A stretch of DNA of 64,000 nucleotides from Actinomucor elegans (taxonomy: Eukaryota > Mucoromycota > Mucoromycetes > Mucorales > Mucoraceae). Below the pieces are notes generated by a model that ran no database searches, was not told where the DNA came from, and worked only from the letters and a program-made list of their open reading frames with translations. The translations under genes and the position numbers were made by a program. Location: the NCBI GenBank assembly GCA_026027325.1, contig JAMSLZ010000005.1, forward strand, positions 2,852,001 to 2,916,000, read 5' to 3'. Shown piece after piece: positions 1-12,000 of the stretch. Numbering within the stretch: the stretch's first letter is position 1; every line of letters begins with the position of its first letter.

Positions 1-2734
1 AGTGGGGCCGTTGGCTCTTGGATGTGTCTATAGATACATGGTTAAGCATAACAATCGAAGCGTAAAATGTTGATGTACCTACTGGTGATATTATATCAAT
101 ACTATTGTTCTTTTTGCCAGTATGGTCCATTTGTATAGTGCTAATAGTAACAGCACCTGTTGTCGAAAAACTAGGTCTTTTCGTAAGAAATGACCTATTA
201 CTATTTTGCTGTGCACCTGTAGAGTAGCGTGGATGAGGAATCTATTGAAAGAGCTTCAATACAATGTCTAGCCAATGCATCATGAAAGACTTACTGCACT
301 TTTCTTGATAGTACTTTGATGGGAAGTTGATCTCCTCGAAGTTACAGCGCCACCGCTGTCACTGCTCTTTTGTTGAGGATTCCAAGATCTCAACGCTTGT
401 AACCAGCTTGAGAAATCAATGGCTGTTTCGGCTTGTAAGCTCAGACTGAAAGAGAGAGAGAGAAAATAATGAAAGGGCTTAGAAAGGAAGAAAAAAAAAG
501 AAACGAGTGTTGAATTGAAAAAAAAAAGAGAGTAAAAGAAATCAAAACAAATATCTACAACTATACTTACATGCTACTTGCTCCGTGAGAGACTACTTGA
601 ATGACAAAGTCGCGTTTATCTGTTTCGGATGCATACACACTAGCAGTTCTGAGATTTGTTATAATTACAGTAGTCTATCAAAATTACATTTAGTATTACA
701 AATCAAAACGTCAAATGTGACTTACTGCTTGATCTATATATTGCTTCAGATGTCCATCCTCTTTGGAAATGTAAAAGTAATATCTATTTAATGGCGTTGG
801 TAACACGTAGTGTCTGAATGAAAAATTTACCTTTCCCATTTGCCTCCATTATGATTAACAATATCCTTATTACTTATTCCATTCGTACATGTACTGTTAG
901 CGCCGTTAGACTTCTTTTTTACAAGTAAATATCCCTTAACGGCAACCGGAGAAGCCAAGGAGGAGTGTGGGCTCGTTGACAGTAAAGAATCCAGACTATT
1001 GTATCTTTGCTGCATCATACATAGGCCAATGATTAGTATATATGAGCTTTTAATGTATATATATATATATATATGCTTACTACGATTCTAGGTTTGTTTA
1101 GAAATGTGAATGGAATCAATGAGGTAGGTGAAGAGGGCCGAGATTTTACCAGGGTTTCATTTGGTGGCGGCTTTAATGAGCTTTTAAGACAGCTATGATA
1201 GGAAGCTAACTTTTCTTGAATATAATAAGAAAGTCGCTCATTATTCAACTAGATAGATAGGAGATGAGCTTTCAGTATGAATCAATGCGACTATGGTTCT
1301 TATTTGAATAGTACCTCATGATAGTCCTCAAATGAACAGCGTCTTTGAATTGGCATTGGTGCAGGACTGGAAGCTCTTTCTTCGCTGATATTGCTATGTT
1401 CGGAGGTAGCAAATGTGGTTGATTTCTTGGAATTGACATCATATACAAAATCCGTCGATATCAATACAAGTTCTTCCAAGGTCTTTAGGTTTCTATGTTT
1501 ATCAGACTGAAGGCCTTCGAATAAAGGGCTCAACTACAGAAAGTTTAATGGTCGGGCTCCAATTTTTGTATGTATATGTACCTTTTCATTCACGAGATTA
1601 CGGGTGGATCTAATTAGATTATTTAGTGCATAAATGTATTCCAATAGCACTTTACAAAGCGATCGCTTTGCTACATACAAAGAAGTACTAGCTTCCTATA
1701 TCAGGTTAAATTGGTTATGATCATGTATAGCGGTGCATATCTATGAATATTACATCTAAGGCCTTATTGTTTGTTTGAGATGATTTCAGTTTATGAATTG
1801 CACAGTAGTTGTTAGACAGTTGAAGGTATTTCATTCTCGCAGCTGTAACATTGCCTTCAAATTGCTTTTTTGAACAGAGGAAGGTTAGTAAACTGGTCTT
1901 TCAGGAGCGGATACAATGAATGGTTTTACCGTCAATGTTTCCTTAATCTTTGCTCCATGGTCTCTTAGATAGGCTATTTTATTGTATTAGTCTATGCTGT
2001 CTATTCTGTAAGGCTTCTTGTACTTGCGTAATATAGAACGAATGTCTTTGTTATCCCATATCTCTTCACCATCTAATGATTTAGTATCGCTAGGCCATCG
2101 AAGTGTGCTGCATTCTTCTTGGGTGTAAAATGGCTCATTGAGCATCAGTTTAGTCTGATCATACAGTAAAGCAATCGATTTACTATAGGCTATGATGCAT
2201 GCACGTAGATTATTATCCAAAACTACATTCATGTTCCTATTATATCTATCTCTTACCAATCTCCAATTGCCTACATTGTTCGACCTTTTCCAACCATGTT
2301 AAATAGTGATACAGCCAAGCCTCCAATGATTGCAAGTACTCGTGAAAGACAGGTGAATCAATCCATATATCTTCATACAATATATCTGAGGAGAGATCGA
2401 GTAGAGGTAGGTCTTGTTGATGCGCCTGAGGTGAAACCAGCGCTTTTCTACCAGGAATCGCAATACTAGTTTCATCTTCGCTGCTTTCACTTATACTACT
2501 ACTGTCCTCATCGTCATCGTCCATTGTCTCTACGTCTATATCATTGTCATCCAGCTGAACTTTAGTTGTATTGTTGTGCCACAATAACGGCGAACCAGGC
2601 CGCGAAATGGTAGGCTGCTGAATGGAAGTCATACTGAACGAATTTCGAGGCAGATATGCGTGTTCTATATCTTCATCGTCGCGTAAATCATCAATATTAA
2701 TCAAAGGAACACTACTTGACCTAGATTGATCCAT
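1..2734 (-). CDS. BAR-PH domain protein, partial (Sip3/Lam-type candidate)
   Basis: Probable membrane-contact-site or membrane-curvature protein; the 3' end lies outside the window. Exons (minus strand, high to low): 2734-2257, 2189-2024 (or 2222-2024), 1963-1930, 1864-1754, 1695-1582, 1533-1315, 1248-1081, 1009-831, 783-726, 674-571, 445-295, 241-1. All junctions keep phase and most have a CTAAT/TACTAAT-like branch site. About 674 residues are visible. Residues 1-120 are Ser/Asp/Glu-rich and disordered. From about 125 comes a helical BAR-like region that starts DSPVFHEYLQSLEAWL and contains WLEKVEQCRQL and DHGAKIKETLTQFEGN. A PH domain follows at about 447-575 (KGYLLVKKK ... GGKWER, YYFYISKEDGHLKQY, ending in an aliphatic-Trp helix, DFSSWLQALR). 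The DSP-start BAR followed by PH resembles yeast Sip3/Ysp1 (Lam family), whose VASt sterol-binding domain would lie off the window. An ACAP-like Arf-GAP is the main alternative. The domain call is fairly sure, the subfamily is inference. Confidence 0.72.
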
Positions 2735-3504
2735 GTTTTTACAAAAGAAAGAAGGAAAAAAAAAAGGATAAAAGAATATGTATTCTGACTGTTTATATGT
2801 AAGCCGTAGACTGTATAATTAAGGGATAACGCTTGTACCAAGTTAAATTAATAACAAAAGACCAACGATGAATTAAACTCTGCTTGCTGAATAGCGCGTG
2901 CCCAGACTGTGTAACTGGTGCACTCCTATTAAGGCTATATAGTAGCAACCAAAAGAGATATTCCTCCTCTGTATATCCTCCCTATAAGTTTTTTGGATAT
3001 ACGCTCTGTACCCCGTCTATTCCTCTCCTAAGTCTACATGTCGTATTGAGTGTCTTAAGTATAGTAAAAGAGCGCGTCTTTAAGTACGCTATGTACCTAA
3101 AAGACGTGTCAAGTTGAATAAAGGTCTTTGGTCTATAATGAATATAAAGCATTCTAGTGCTGACTGTAATATAGGTACCTTTTATCCAATAGACCCCCTC
3201 GTTTTTTACTTATTTGTTTTTCTTGGTGTGGATTTGTTTGTTGAGATACAGTGGAGTCATCTTAATAGGGGCAGTATCAATCAATTGTTGTGATACTACA
3301 AGATCCTCTTTCTCTCTTTTACTTCTTCATACCTTTTTTTTTTCATATACTGTGTGTTTTAGATAAACATCAAGGCTGTGCCCTGATCTGAGACTTTGAC
3401 CAGCAAATATATGTTACAGAGACAACCATCATAGCATATCTCGTATAAAACCTCGTTCCTCTTCTATTTTTCCTTTATTTTCTTCTGTTTATCCATAATT
3501 CATT
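2735..3504. promoter_or_regulatory. Shared divergent upstream region of BAR-PH and RasGEF genes
   Basis: 770 bp between two genes that point away from each other, so it must hold both promoters. It contains poly-A next to the BAR-PH start (around 2755-2775) and a pyrimidine-rich leader before the RasGEF ATG (3450-3500). No coding exon or RNA gene was recognised here. Confidence 0.4.
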
Positions 3505-6500
3505 ATGCTGCCTTTAGTTTTGCCTTTTCCATTATCAACGGAATTTACAATGAAAGCGCTTATGAGCGAGGCTTCAGCATACCTTGACTCTGGAAGCTTC
3601 AAGGTATATTATTAGTTTAAAATAGGAGTGATTTATATCTTAATCTACGCATTAGGCCTCTTACGAGCTATATATCGAAGCATTATTCTCTGCAGTCAAA
3701 GAACTTAAGCAACTTGAGTTTAACGATCAATGCAAGTTTATATACTTTTGCATATCACTCGAGATTCTAACTTTTCAATTAACTAGGTGCATCCGAGAAA
3801 AACAATAATAGCCTGTCTTCTGTGTTTGTTCTGGCTCACACGTGTCTAAGACAAGCTAAAAGTATATCATCAAGATCAGTCATTAAACCACCTCCAGTAC
3901 CTCCAAAACCCAGTAGATTATCCATGATCGCTGTTAACAAATCAGTACCCCCGCCTTTGCCTACTAGACCCAGCCAAAAGAAGTCTTATTCTTATAATAC
4001 ATTGCAGATGATGAGAACGAAATCCAAGCCAGAGTTTATGAGGAAAGAATCTAACCTATGCAACATGAGCGATGTTTACTCGGATTCGGAAGATGATGAT
4101 GAAGATAATGATTTAGATGACACGGATGATGATGAGGGCGAAGAAGAAGAGAACGGCATATACATTGTACCAGTAGTAAATAAAGGAAAAGGTACGAGAT
4201 AAGAACTGATTCCAAAAGAGCTATGATTTACATTCTTAATATGAATAGATCCGCAAAGAAAGCAACCGCAAGAAAGAAAAACTTCTTCTTCCTCGCTTAA
4301 AGTAGTGACGAGTCGACCCAGTATAAAGCGTAGATCATCTACTTCCAATATATCCAATTCAGCACCTTCATCGCCTTTACTGTCATCCGTTACCAATCCA
4401 CTCAATGCAGTCAAATCGTTTTTATCGTTACCTGGTTCAATAGCAGTTCATTCAGACTTACAAGCAGTAGGCAGAAGAACAATTGATTCTTCCGGAGACG
4501 ATTTCTTTCTCTTGGAGAACGGTATCATTGATCCCAATATACTAGTAACGGTCCAAACCAGTAATAACAATGATAGTCTATCTACTCATACCACGCACGG
4601 CTACTTGCCCATGATACCCCAAGCACCGCTTGTCACTGTATATCAATCACTGCAAAAGCAACTTGAAGATGCTTTAGAGCAAAAGAAAAAGAAGACCTCC
4701 TCTCAACATTCGACTACTATCCTCGATATTCAATCCTCACTGAATCGCGTGCGCAATATTCATATGTCTGCCACCACAGTGCCTACCATCCTTCAGTTTC
4801 AGCCTGTCCTTATTGCCTATCAACTGACCTTGATTGACGCCACAATCTTTCGCAATATTCCAATGGAGGCCATCTTAACGCATGCTCCCAAAACTCCTCA
4901 TCCAGCCATCGTAGCCTCTACCGACTTTTTTAACTACCTTACACGTTTGATTGAACATGCTATTCTGCTGCAGCAAGAAGCATCCAGACGCGCACAACAC
5001 ATTAATCATTGGATCAAAGTTGCTGGTAAATGTCACGAGCTAAAGAATTACCAAACTTTAAAAGCGGTGATCTCTGCATTAGGTACACCTCCTATTCAAC
5101 GTTTGAAAAGGTCCTGGGCATGTATCCCCAAGAAAAGCTTGAACTTGTTGGAAGACTTGGCTGAGCTAATGTCTGAGGCCTCGAATTATGGCAAATACCG
5201 AGAAAGATTGGGGTTGGCTTGTAATCACCATCAAGATGAGACCAAGTTGAAAAAGTGCGCTGCTACTTCATCACGTAAAAACTCGTTTAGCGAACCTACT
5301 GTACCATTTTTGGGGATCTTCATTCACGATATGACTTATTTGATTGCTGCGTTGTCCAAAAAGAAAGAGCAGCAACAGAAACAGCAGCAGCACCAAGAGC
5401 ATAATAGTGATTGGCAGTTGATGAAAAAGCCAACCACAACAGATGAGATGATGCAACAAGATCCAAGAGTATCAGAACTGCTCAAATTGTTTCAAACACT
5501 TCAAAGAAGTCCTCCATATTCACCTACTTTGTCACCTGCTTGTATCAAAGATCTCAATAAGAACCGAAAACGCAAGCTATCGCATGCTTTGACCCGCCCT
5601 TCCTCCATCAAAAAGCCTGTTTACATCCACGAAGATGATGGCGAGCTTAGTATTGAGATGCAGCAATGCCTTGTTACTCAATATTTGGTATAATCTTCAT
5701 AACAAGTTAAACCTATTACATATATGCATATACTCATTGTTTAAAATAGTTGACCAGATCTTGGGTAAGTGAAAAGACAGTGGACGAATTGAGTCTAGTT
5801 AGAGAGCCAACAAAAAGAAGTCAGTCAGTGACCGAGTCCACAACGCCCCAGTTCAGTAATTTCCCGCCTGTTCCACCTCCAATTGCGACATCTGTAAGTC
5901 AAACAACTACAAATTCAACGCTAGGCGGCCCTCGGAGTAGCTCAGGAAGCTTAACTAGCGCAGGAAGTACTAGCTCTAATAGCCGACCTATCAGCTTAGA
6001 GGATGATTTAGAACAGGAGTCTGCAGCAGCAGCAACTGACAGTAGTAAAAAGCCAAACACCGGTAGCTTTTGGCTATTTGGCAGGAAAAGCGTGGATCAT
6101 GGCTACTTAAAAGGAAGTAGTCAACCAGCTGTAGTCGTAGAATCATATGGCACAATGCAGCGATCGCCTCGTCATTTTTCCTTTGAAGAATTAAATGCTG
6201 TTGCCTCCAGCACCAAAAAGCACAGTACCATATCTGCTGCCACATTCCATCATCATCTCCAGCAATTGGAAAACAGTAACGGCAGCAGTTCATTCCGTAT
6301 GCATCGAGAGGGATCACAAGGATCTTTAGCTTCTTCGATATTTCGAAAAGAGTTTTGGAAGAGCAATAGTAATCAATCTCAGCAGCAACCTCAACAGCAG
6401 CAGCAGCAGCAGCAACACACAAGACTGCCTTTGATGAGTTTTCATAGTGATCCATCCATGGTTTCGTCCATTCAACGTAAAGGATCTACTTCTTCTTCAT

Positions 6501-6709
6501 CAATGATACACCTATCGCCTTCCACGTCTTTGACTCTACCACAACAGCAGTCACCATCAAAGAATAGTAGTGGTCCACAGTTTGATAACAATAAGGCATT
6601 TAAACATGTTTTGACTTCACCTCATCCTTTAGATAGTTTCTCTGGTTCTACAAAGATAGAAATTGAAGTATCCCCACAATCAGAAGTAGCTAGTTTTAAT
6701 TGGGAATAA
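3505..6709 (+). CDS. Ras guanine-nucleotide exchange factor with N-terminal MIT-like domain
   Basis: Catalyses GDP release from Ras-family GTPases, acting at membranes. Exons: 3505-3603, 3656-3731, 3787-4191, 4249-5687, 5750-6709; 992 aa. The second intron (3732-3786) only keeps frame with a GC donor (GCAAGT) and AG acceptor. Residues 15-57 (SEASAYLDSGSFKASYEL, then EALFSAVKEL) look like the helices of an MIT-type domain. A proline-rich stretch (KPPPVPPKP) suited to SH3 binding follows, then an acidic run near 4080-4160. The CDC25 homology domain covers about 375-680: AYQLTLIDATIFRNIP, WIKVAGKCHELKNYQTLKAV, PPIQRLKRSW and PFLGIFIHDMTYL match its conserved blocks, and the last helix (LTRSWVSEK) is in exon 5. 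A Gln/Lys-rich insert interrupts the domain near residue 570. The tail is Ser/Gln-rich and disordered. No REM domain was clearly seen. A Ras gene lies about 1.1 kb downstream in opposite orientation. The RasGEF call is firm; the MIT call is tentative. Confidence 0.85.
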
Positions 6710-7851
6710 AAAGTTATATAAAAAGAATCGGCTGTTTATCTGACCAACCATTTGAATTGATATTCGAGCACAATTGTTATTCTATTTATCTATCCAATCT
6801 ATCTATCTATATACCTATCAGATACAGTATGTCATTGTTATCAACTACTAATGATTGCAATAAGTGTAATTTAGAATACATTCAAGATGTTGTACAGCTG
6901 TTGTATTTTAGTAGATAATAATTGTATGGAATTGCACTGGCCATCAGATGCGAAATTAGACCAATAATCTAAAAATGTTGAGATGTTGGAAATGTGATTT
7001 CTCAAAGAATAAAACATAATATGTTTATGTAGTGAGTATAATGTAATAGATTGTATTTTTTTTTTTTGATTTTTTGTATACAAAATACTTGAGTTAGGAT
7101 ATCATTTATAGAAAAACTAAAGCAGCTTTTTATCAAAGATAACTACTTGTGTTTAAAGAAATGTTTATTAATCATTGTGTCTTTGCATGCGCCATTTAAT
7201 TATATGCAAACCTTACTAATACATGCTCATATATTAATTATTGGTTTCCATTAAAAAAGATATCAAAACAATCGTTTTCATTAACAAATTGTGAATTTTT
7301 TGGTGATCACACTGTTGCGCTTGCTTTTAACAACATTAATGTATTTTAAGAGGATACTTCATCATCTTACTTCAAAGTGTATATAAACGCTTAGTTTGCT
7401 GTATAGAAGCTAAAAAGAGATGATTTGGCACATTCAAGAGAGGTTGTGCTTGGTCATATTGTTGGTCGTCTGTTTAGGATGCTAAATCGTTGCCTGTCAA
7501 TTTCTATACGACAATCAAAGTACCTATCAGTTCATTAAACTGTGGGAAAGAATTCTAGAGCTTTAAATAATACCTTTAAATGCCATGTCGGCATACCTTG
7601 TAGAGATCCAATAGAGTAATAAAGGTGAGCCAGTGCAGAACAAAATCTATTCTTATAAAGATGATCTGTAGCTACAATATGAAGAGACATATATAACACA
7701 AGAATTAGTATTAAATTTTAATAAAAATACAGTAAGAGTATGTCTATTAGGATATAGCAAAGATGAATGTAAGCAAGTATGGAGAGGGAAAATACGATAA
7801 TATAACATGGACAAGGAAAAGGGAGTAAATAAATAACAGCGAACAAACGAT
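6710..7851. other. Convergent intergenic region
   Basis: 1.1 kb between the 3' ends of the RasGEF and Ras genes. AT-rich with a short poly-T tract near 7055. No ORF with coding character, no RNA gene seen. Confidence 0.5.
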
Positions 7852-8693
7852 CTACATTAATACACAGCATTTAGACGTAGCGTTGCTATCATGAGCATCA
7901 TCCACAGGCATCTTGGAAGTAGGAATAGGTGGCATTGGATGTCGGCTATGTTCTTGCTCTTTATTATAACGTCGAATATCGCGTACAGCTTCATAAAAAA
8001 CTTCATCCACATGAATACGTTCTTTAGCTGATGTTTCTACGAATTGGCAGCCATATCTGCTGGCTAAATCCCTTCCTTCTTCACTTGATACTTGGCGTTC
8101 AGATTCGAGATCACATTTATTGGCTATCAATACCATGGGGAAATACTCTTTGTCTTTGACACGACAGATTTGCTGATGGAACTGTTCAATTTCTTCAAAA
8201 GAAGATCGAGACGTGATAGAATAGACTAGCAAAAAACCCTCTCCATTCCTCATATACTGTTCACGCATAGCACTGTCAAAGCGTAAATCATCTAGTCTAT
8301 CTAGCTATGTAAATCACTTTTTTGTTTTTTTGTTTTTTTACCTATACTCTTCTTGGCCAGCAGTGTCTAAAACGTCAAGCAACGCGGTTTCTTCGTCAAT
8401 AACACACTGCTTTCTGTAAGAGTCTATAAGCTATACGATAAGAAACACGAATCAATAAAAATATATTTTACAGTAGTTACCTTCAATAGTGGGATCGTAC
8501 TCATCAATAAAGTGAGATTGAATGAACTGAAGCGTCAAGGCCGACTTGCCTACACCTAAAAATAAATAATAATAATAATAACACGATGAGTTGAGTGGAC
8601 AGGTTCTATAATAATACAATATACAATACCACCGCCGCCGACCATGATAAGCTTATACTCGCGCACTATCCAGGAAGCTGTCTTGTTTAACAT
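7852..8693 (-). CDS. ras: Ras family small GTPase
   Basis: Membrane-anchored GTP switch for growth and morphogenesis signalling. Exons: 8693-8630, 8555-8481, 8423-8342, 8272-7852; 213 aa; all junctions keep phase. G1 reads [16 protein letters not shown], switch [16 protein letters not shown]3 [18 protein letters not shown]4 NKCDL and G5 ETSAK, so nucleotide binding is complete, including the catalytic Gln of switch II. The effector loop YDPTIEDSY identifies true Ras rather than Rho, Rab or Arf. The tail ends CCVLM: a CAAX box (CVLM; Met favours farnesylation) with a preceding Cys that could be palmitoylated. The N-terminus carries about ten residues before the first beta strand, normal for fungal Ras1. 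The RasGEF a short distance upstream is a plausible partner, but fungi usually carry several of each, so that pairing is only suggestive. Confidence 0.95.
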
Positions 8694-8966
8694 AATGATC
8701 TTGGAATCTAAGAAAAAGAGGCTAGAAAGCGAGTGATAGACCTCAAAAGTTTAAATAACCGCATATAGGTTAAACAGTGGCTTATTCGGTTCTTTAGCTT
8801 TAAGTTACTTGTAATTGATCTAGTGGTGTCATATTTATTTATTAAGCTTTAGGTATTGTATCAACCAAGATGTGGCTTTTTTCGTTGATTGTAGGCCGAG
8901 TATTTCCTGATCTCTGATATTCTATTATTTTATATACATAATTCAGGTCCAGTACTATGGGGAATG

Positions 8967-9005
<39 letters not shown>

Positions 9006-9052
9006 AATGATCATACCATGTCATATATTAAAAGATTTCATATAATCTATCT
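8694..9052. repeat. Intergenic spacer with long poly-T tract
   Basis: About 360 bp between the Ras start and the thioesterase stop, same strand. Holds a pure T run of about 34 bases at 8967-9000. The run would read as poly-A tail-like in minus-strand transcripts, but there is no element next to it that suggests a retroposed copy. Confidence 0.5.
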
Positions 9053-10458
9053 TTAAAGTCTACTACTACTCATGTTTGATAAGATTTGCTGTTGAGATTC
9101 CGCTTGCTTTTGTTGTCTCTTTTGTTCGCGGGCAGATAAGCGAACAATACCTTCTTGTGCACACGTGGCAATCAAAAGGCCGTCGCGGCTATAGATCCTA
9201 CCAAATGCGACCCCACGTCCATTACCTGTGCGGGGACTATGTATATCATACAAGAGCCATTCATCTGCTCGAGCAGGGGCATGGAACCATATCGAATGAT
9301 CGAGTGAAGTCATCATGCCTATGCTTTCTGAGCTGAACGAAAAACCATTGGCTTTAGCTGCTGTATTAATAAAACCACTATCGGATGCATAGGCAATGAT
9401 ACATGCGTGAAACTTCATATCATCGTTCAAGATTCCTCTTGTTTTAAACCAGCGTTGCTAAAAAGATACACGAGTTAGATTAATAAATCAATTTATAATT
9501 CAGATTCTTACGTTGTGTGGGTTTGGTTTCATATTGCCTGTAATCACTTCTTCATGAGTGGGGTTTCCAACTTCGCGATAGTCCATTGGTTGGTCCTATA
9601 AAAAAATAATCTATGATTAGTGCGTTTCTCTATTTATATTATCCATGCTTACGTCTTCTAGGCGCTGATATGCTCTTTGTCTAAAAGTATCAGAGAGATT
9701 TTCAGCATTTGCCAGGGTATTTTCAAGTCTTTCCCAATCACTATATATATATATATATGAAGTTAGTTTTTAACCAACAAATGATAAATATAAAAATATA
9801 AAAAAAGACTTGCGAAGGCAAAGTATCAGGATCAGGTACTTGAGGCATATTAGTCTAAAGTAGAAAATGAGTTCAGGTGTTTGACAGTCCAACTCTAATG
9901 TTACTTACTTGGTGATTCAGTGTGATACCTTCTTCTGGTTTTGCAAAACTACAACTGCAGACAAAGATAGCTTTGCCCTTTTGAGTTGCTGTCACAATTC
10001 GAGTTGCAAAAGATCTACCGTCTCGAATCCTTTGTACGCGATAAATGACAGGTATTTCAACATTGCAAGCTAATATGAAGTAAGCATGCAGGGACTAGAC
10101 TAATAAATTAAGAAATCACACAACATAAACATGTCAAAATGAATTACATACGTGCACAAAAAAATCTTCTTGTACGGTATCCCAACCCGCTTTCAATGCT
10201 TGAGCAACGATCTATTCCATAGATCAGTCATTGCGTCTATTACATCATGTCAACCATTACCTGTCCGCCAAAGGCTCCTCTAGATCCAAATGGTAGCCAT
10301 AACTCTTTGCTCATATACAAGTTGGTATCAATCAATTCAACATCAATCGCATTTCTCATCTTTAAAGCGAAATCCACTGTTTCATCGGTTGCTTCTTTCT
10401 TGCCTTCACTTTGATGGCTTTTGAAGGTGATCTTATTAGGGTATGTTTTGACAGGCAT
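9053..10458 (-). CDS. Acyl-CoA thioesterase II, peroxisomal
   Basis: Hydrolyses acyl-CoA to fatty acid and CoA in peroxisomes, linked to beta-oxidation. Exons: 10458-10261, 10211-10152, 10094-9909, 9854-9814, 9740-9653, 9595-9512, 9457-9053; 353 aa. Double hot-dog TesB architecture. First hot-dog: RGAFGGQ, then the SLHAYFILA helix and VIYRVQRIRDGRSFATR. Second: FHACIIAYASD, followed by the signature SLDHSIWFHAPARADEW with the active-site Asp. The C-terminus is SRL, a PTS1-type peroxisomal signal. The fourth intron (9741-9813) has no in-frame GT donor: the only phase-preserving splice uses TC|GCAAGT, giving LPSDWERLENTL, so this is a GC-AG intron. Length fits eukaryotic ACOT8/TES1 (about 320-350 aa). 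Confident family call. Confidence 0.92.
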
Positions 10459-11160
10459 TTGTAATTTTCAAAAACAAAAGAAAGGATGATAACTGGTTTA
10501 TAAAAAAAAACAAAAAGTCTTAAATTCCCAGGCAACAATCGTAATTGATAATGTCAATTCCCCTGCTTTGGATTGACGAAGCTGACTGATCACTCTTCCA
10601 TTGAAACGCAGCGGCTAAACCATTCGGTTCCTATCATTGCTAAAGTGAGCCAATCAAGAACTAAAAGAAAAAAGAGAATTAAGATAGGGTATCATATGCG
10701 ACCCTTATACCCCGCCCTTCGATCTGGAAAGATTCTCGGTTCAACTTGACAGTAAAATACGCTGAGCAACCCAAAAGAATATCGAACTATAAGCTATGTC
10801 TCTAAAACGCCTTTCATAGTGTCTAGGGCAAATGCGTATATATACTGCTAAATATTTCTTCGGTTTTTATCGACTGGAGGTCTTTAAATGAGAATACAGT
10901 AGCGGAGACCCAGCCTTGCTCAATATCTCAAAACATCTTGGCCTTTATCTTGATCTGATTTTGATATGATAATAATAATACCACTACGAGGGAAAAAAAA
11001 GCCCTTAATAAATTTTGCGAAAAATCATATGAAAAATCTCATGTTGTAGAATATTCGATTATACTTTTAATTCATAGTTATATTCGATAAAAAACAATTG
11101 TCTGCTTCTTTTAGAAATCGAGTCATAATTGGAGTATTCTGTATATGATAAACTTTGTTC
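10459..11160. other. Intergenic, no recognisable gene
   Basis: Upstream of the thioesterase start; should contain its promoter. AT-rich, nothing coding seen on either strand. Confidence 0.4.
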
Positions 11161-12000
11161 GAAAGCTTCTTAAGAATTTATGTCATCACATGACTCAAGA
11201 TTGGATCTTGGTATACGAAGAGACAAGTCCAATGGTGTTGCCATTTACGCTGGTCTGCTTGAACCAGGTACGCGAACACTTCTGAGCATTTTCTGCCCAA
11301 GATATTGCGTTGTTCGATGACAAGCCAGACTTACGATTTTGTAAGATGTATAAGACTGTTTAGGATATTGAACGCGTTAAATCAGTATGTCTTATAGCAT
11401 AGGTATTCGGTGAGCATTGTAAAGGTATACCCGACGATATAATAGGCAAATGGCTACAGTTCAAGCAAGAAACTGTCTAATGATGCTACAGCTGAGGATA
11501 TCCTTTATAAATATTAAGAATAAATGGTACATTTCAGCCTAAATATCATCGCTTGAGCTAATTATCTCTGTATATAGTAGCGCTACTCATTATGTTATTA
11601 TTAACATGAGTGGTCTAGATGCTAGGCGGCAATTCATTGAAATTCAAAAGGTAGAGTTATTTTATATGAATATTCCAGTGGTCCTCAATATTTATTTTTA
11701 TAAAAGAGAGAAAAGTAGTTTCGTATTTGAAGAGCACCAAAAAAACAAACAAGAATATGAAGACTAGAAAGTTTCAAGATGTTATTGCAAAACTTCACCT
11801 CTCTTGGTAAGCTGTAAAAACATGAACAACGAAAAGGAAACAATCCAAGTTTATGTTAGCTTAGAGTTTGATTAAGATTCTGATGACAATATACAAATTA
11901 GGTCAAAAGAACAACAACGGAGGCACAAAGTTCAAATTTATAAACGACTCTAGATACCTTGGTATTCTTGTTACAGAATAGTCTACGGTTAAAGAATGAG
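11161..12000 (+). pseudogene. Decayed ORF with RuvC/TnpB (Fanzor)-like motif, tentative
   Basis: No intact ORF. In one plus frame two blocks look like remains of a protein: NGVAIYAGLLEPGTRTLL (the EPGTRT part at 11261-11278), and YVIINMSGLDARRQFIEIQK at about 11591-11650, followed by an open stretch rich in Lys/Glu up to about 11760. Stops separate the blocks (for example after CVVR near 11320). A beta strand followed by (D/E)PGxRT is the look of the first RuvC motif in eukaryotic TnpB/Fanzor proteins, which are known from Mucoromycota. No zinc-finger CxxC remnant was found downstream. The neighbourhood (LINE relic at 13.3-17.0 kb) fits a mobile-element graveyard. An unrelated decayed gene is an equal possibility. 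Confidence 0.28.

Noticed and set aside
3732..3786. GTTTAT donor at 3736 in the RasGEF gene
   Set aside because: With the only good acceptor it runs into a stop within ten codons.
8967..9000. Poly-T tract as the tail of a retroposed gene copy
   Set aside because: No coding remnant or target duplication next to it; similar runs occur at 25131, 29075, 33033, 35610 and 43879, including inside introns, so they look like plain homopolymer expansion.
9741..9811. GT donor (GTCTTT) two bases inside the GC donor in the thioesterase gene
   Set aside because: It shifts the frame against the next exon; only the GC donor keeps LPSDWERLENTL.
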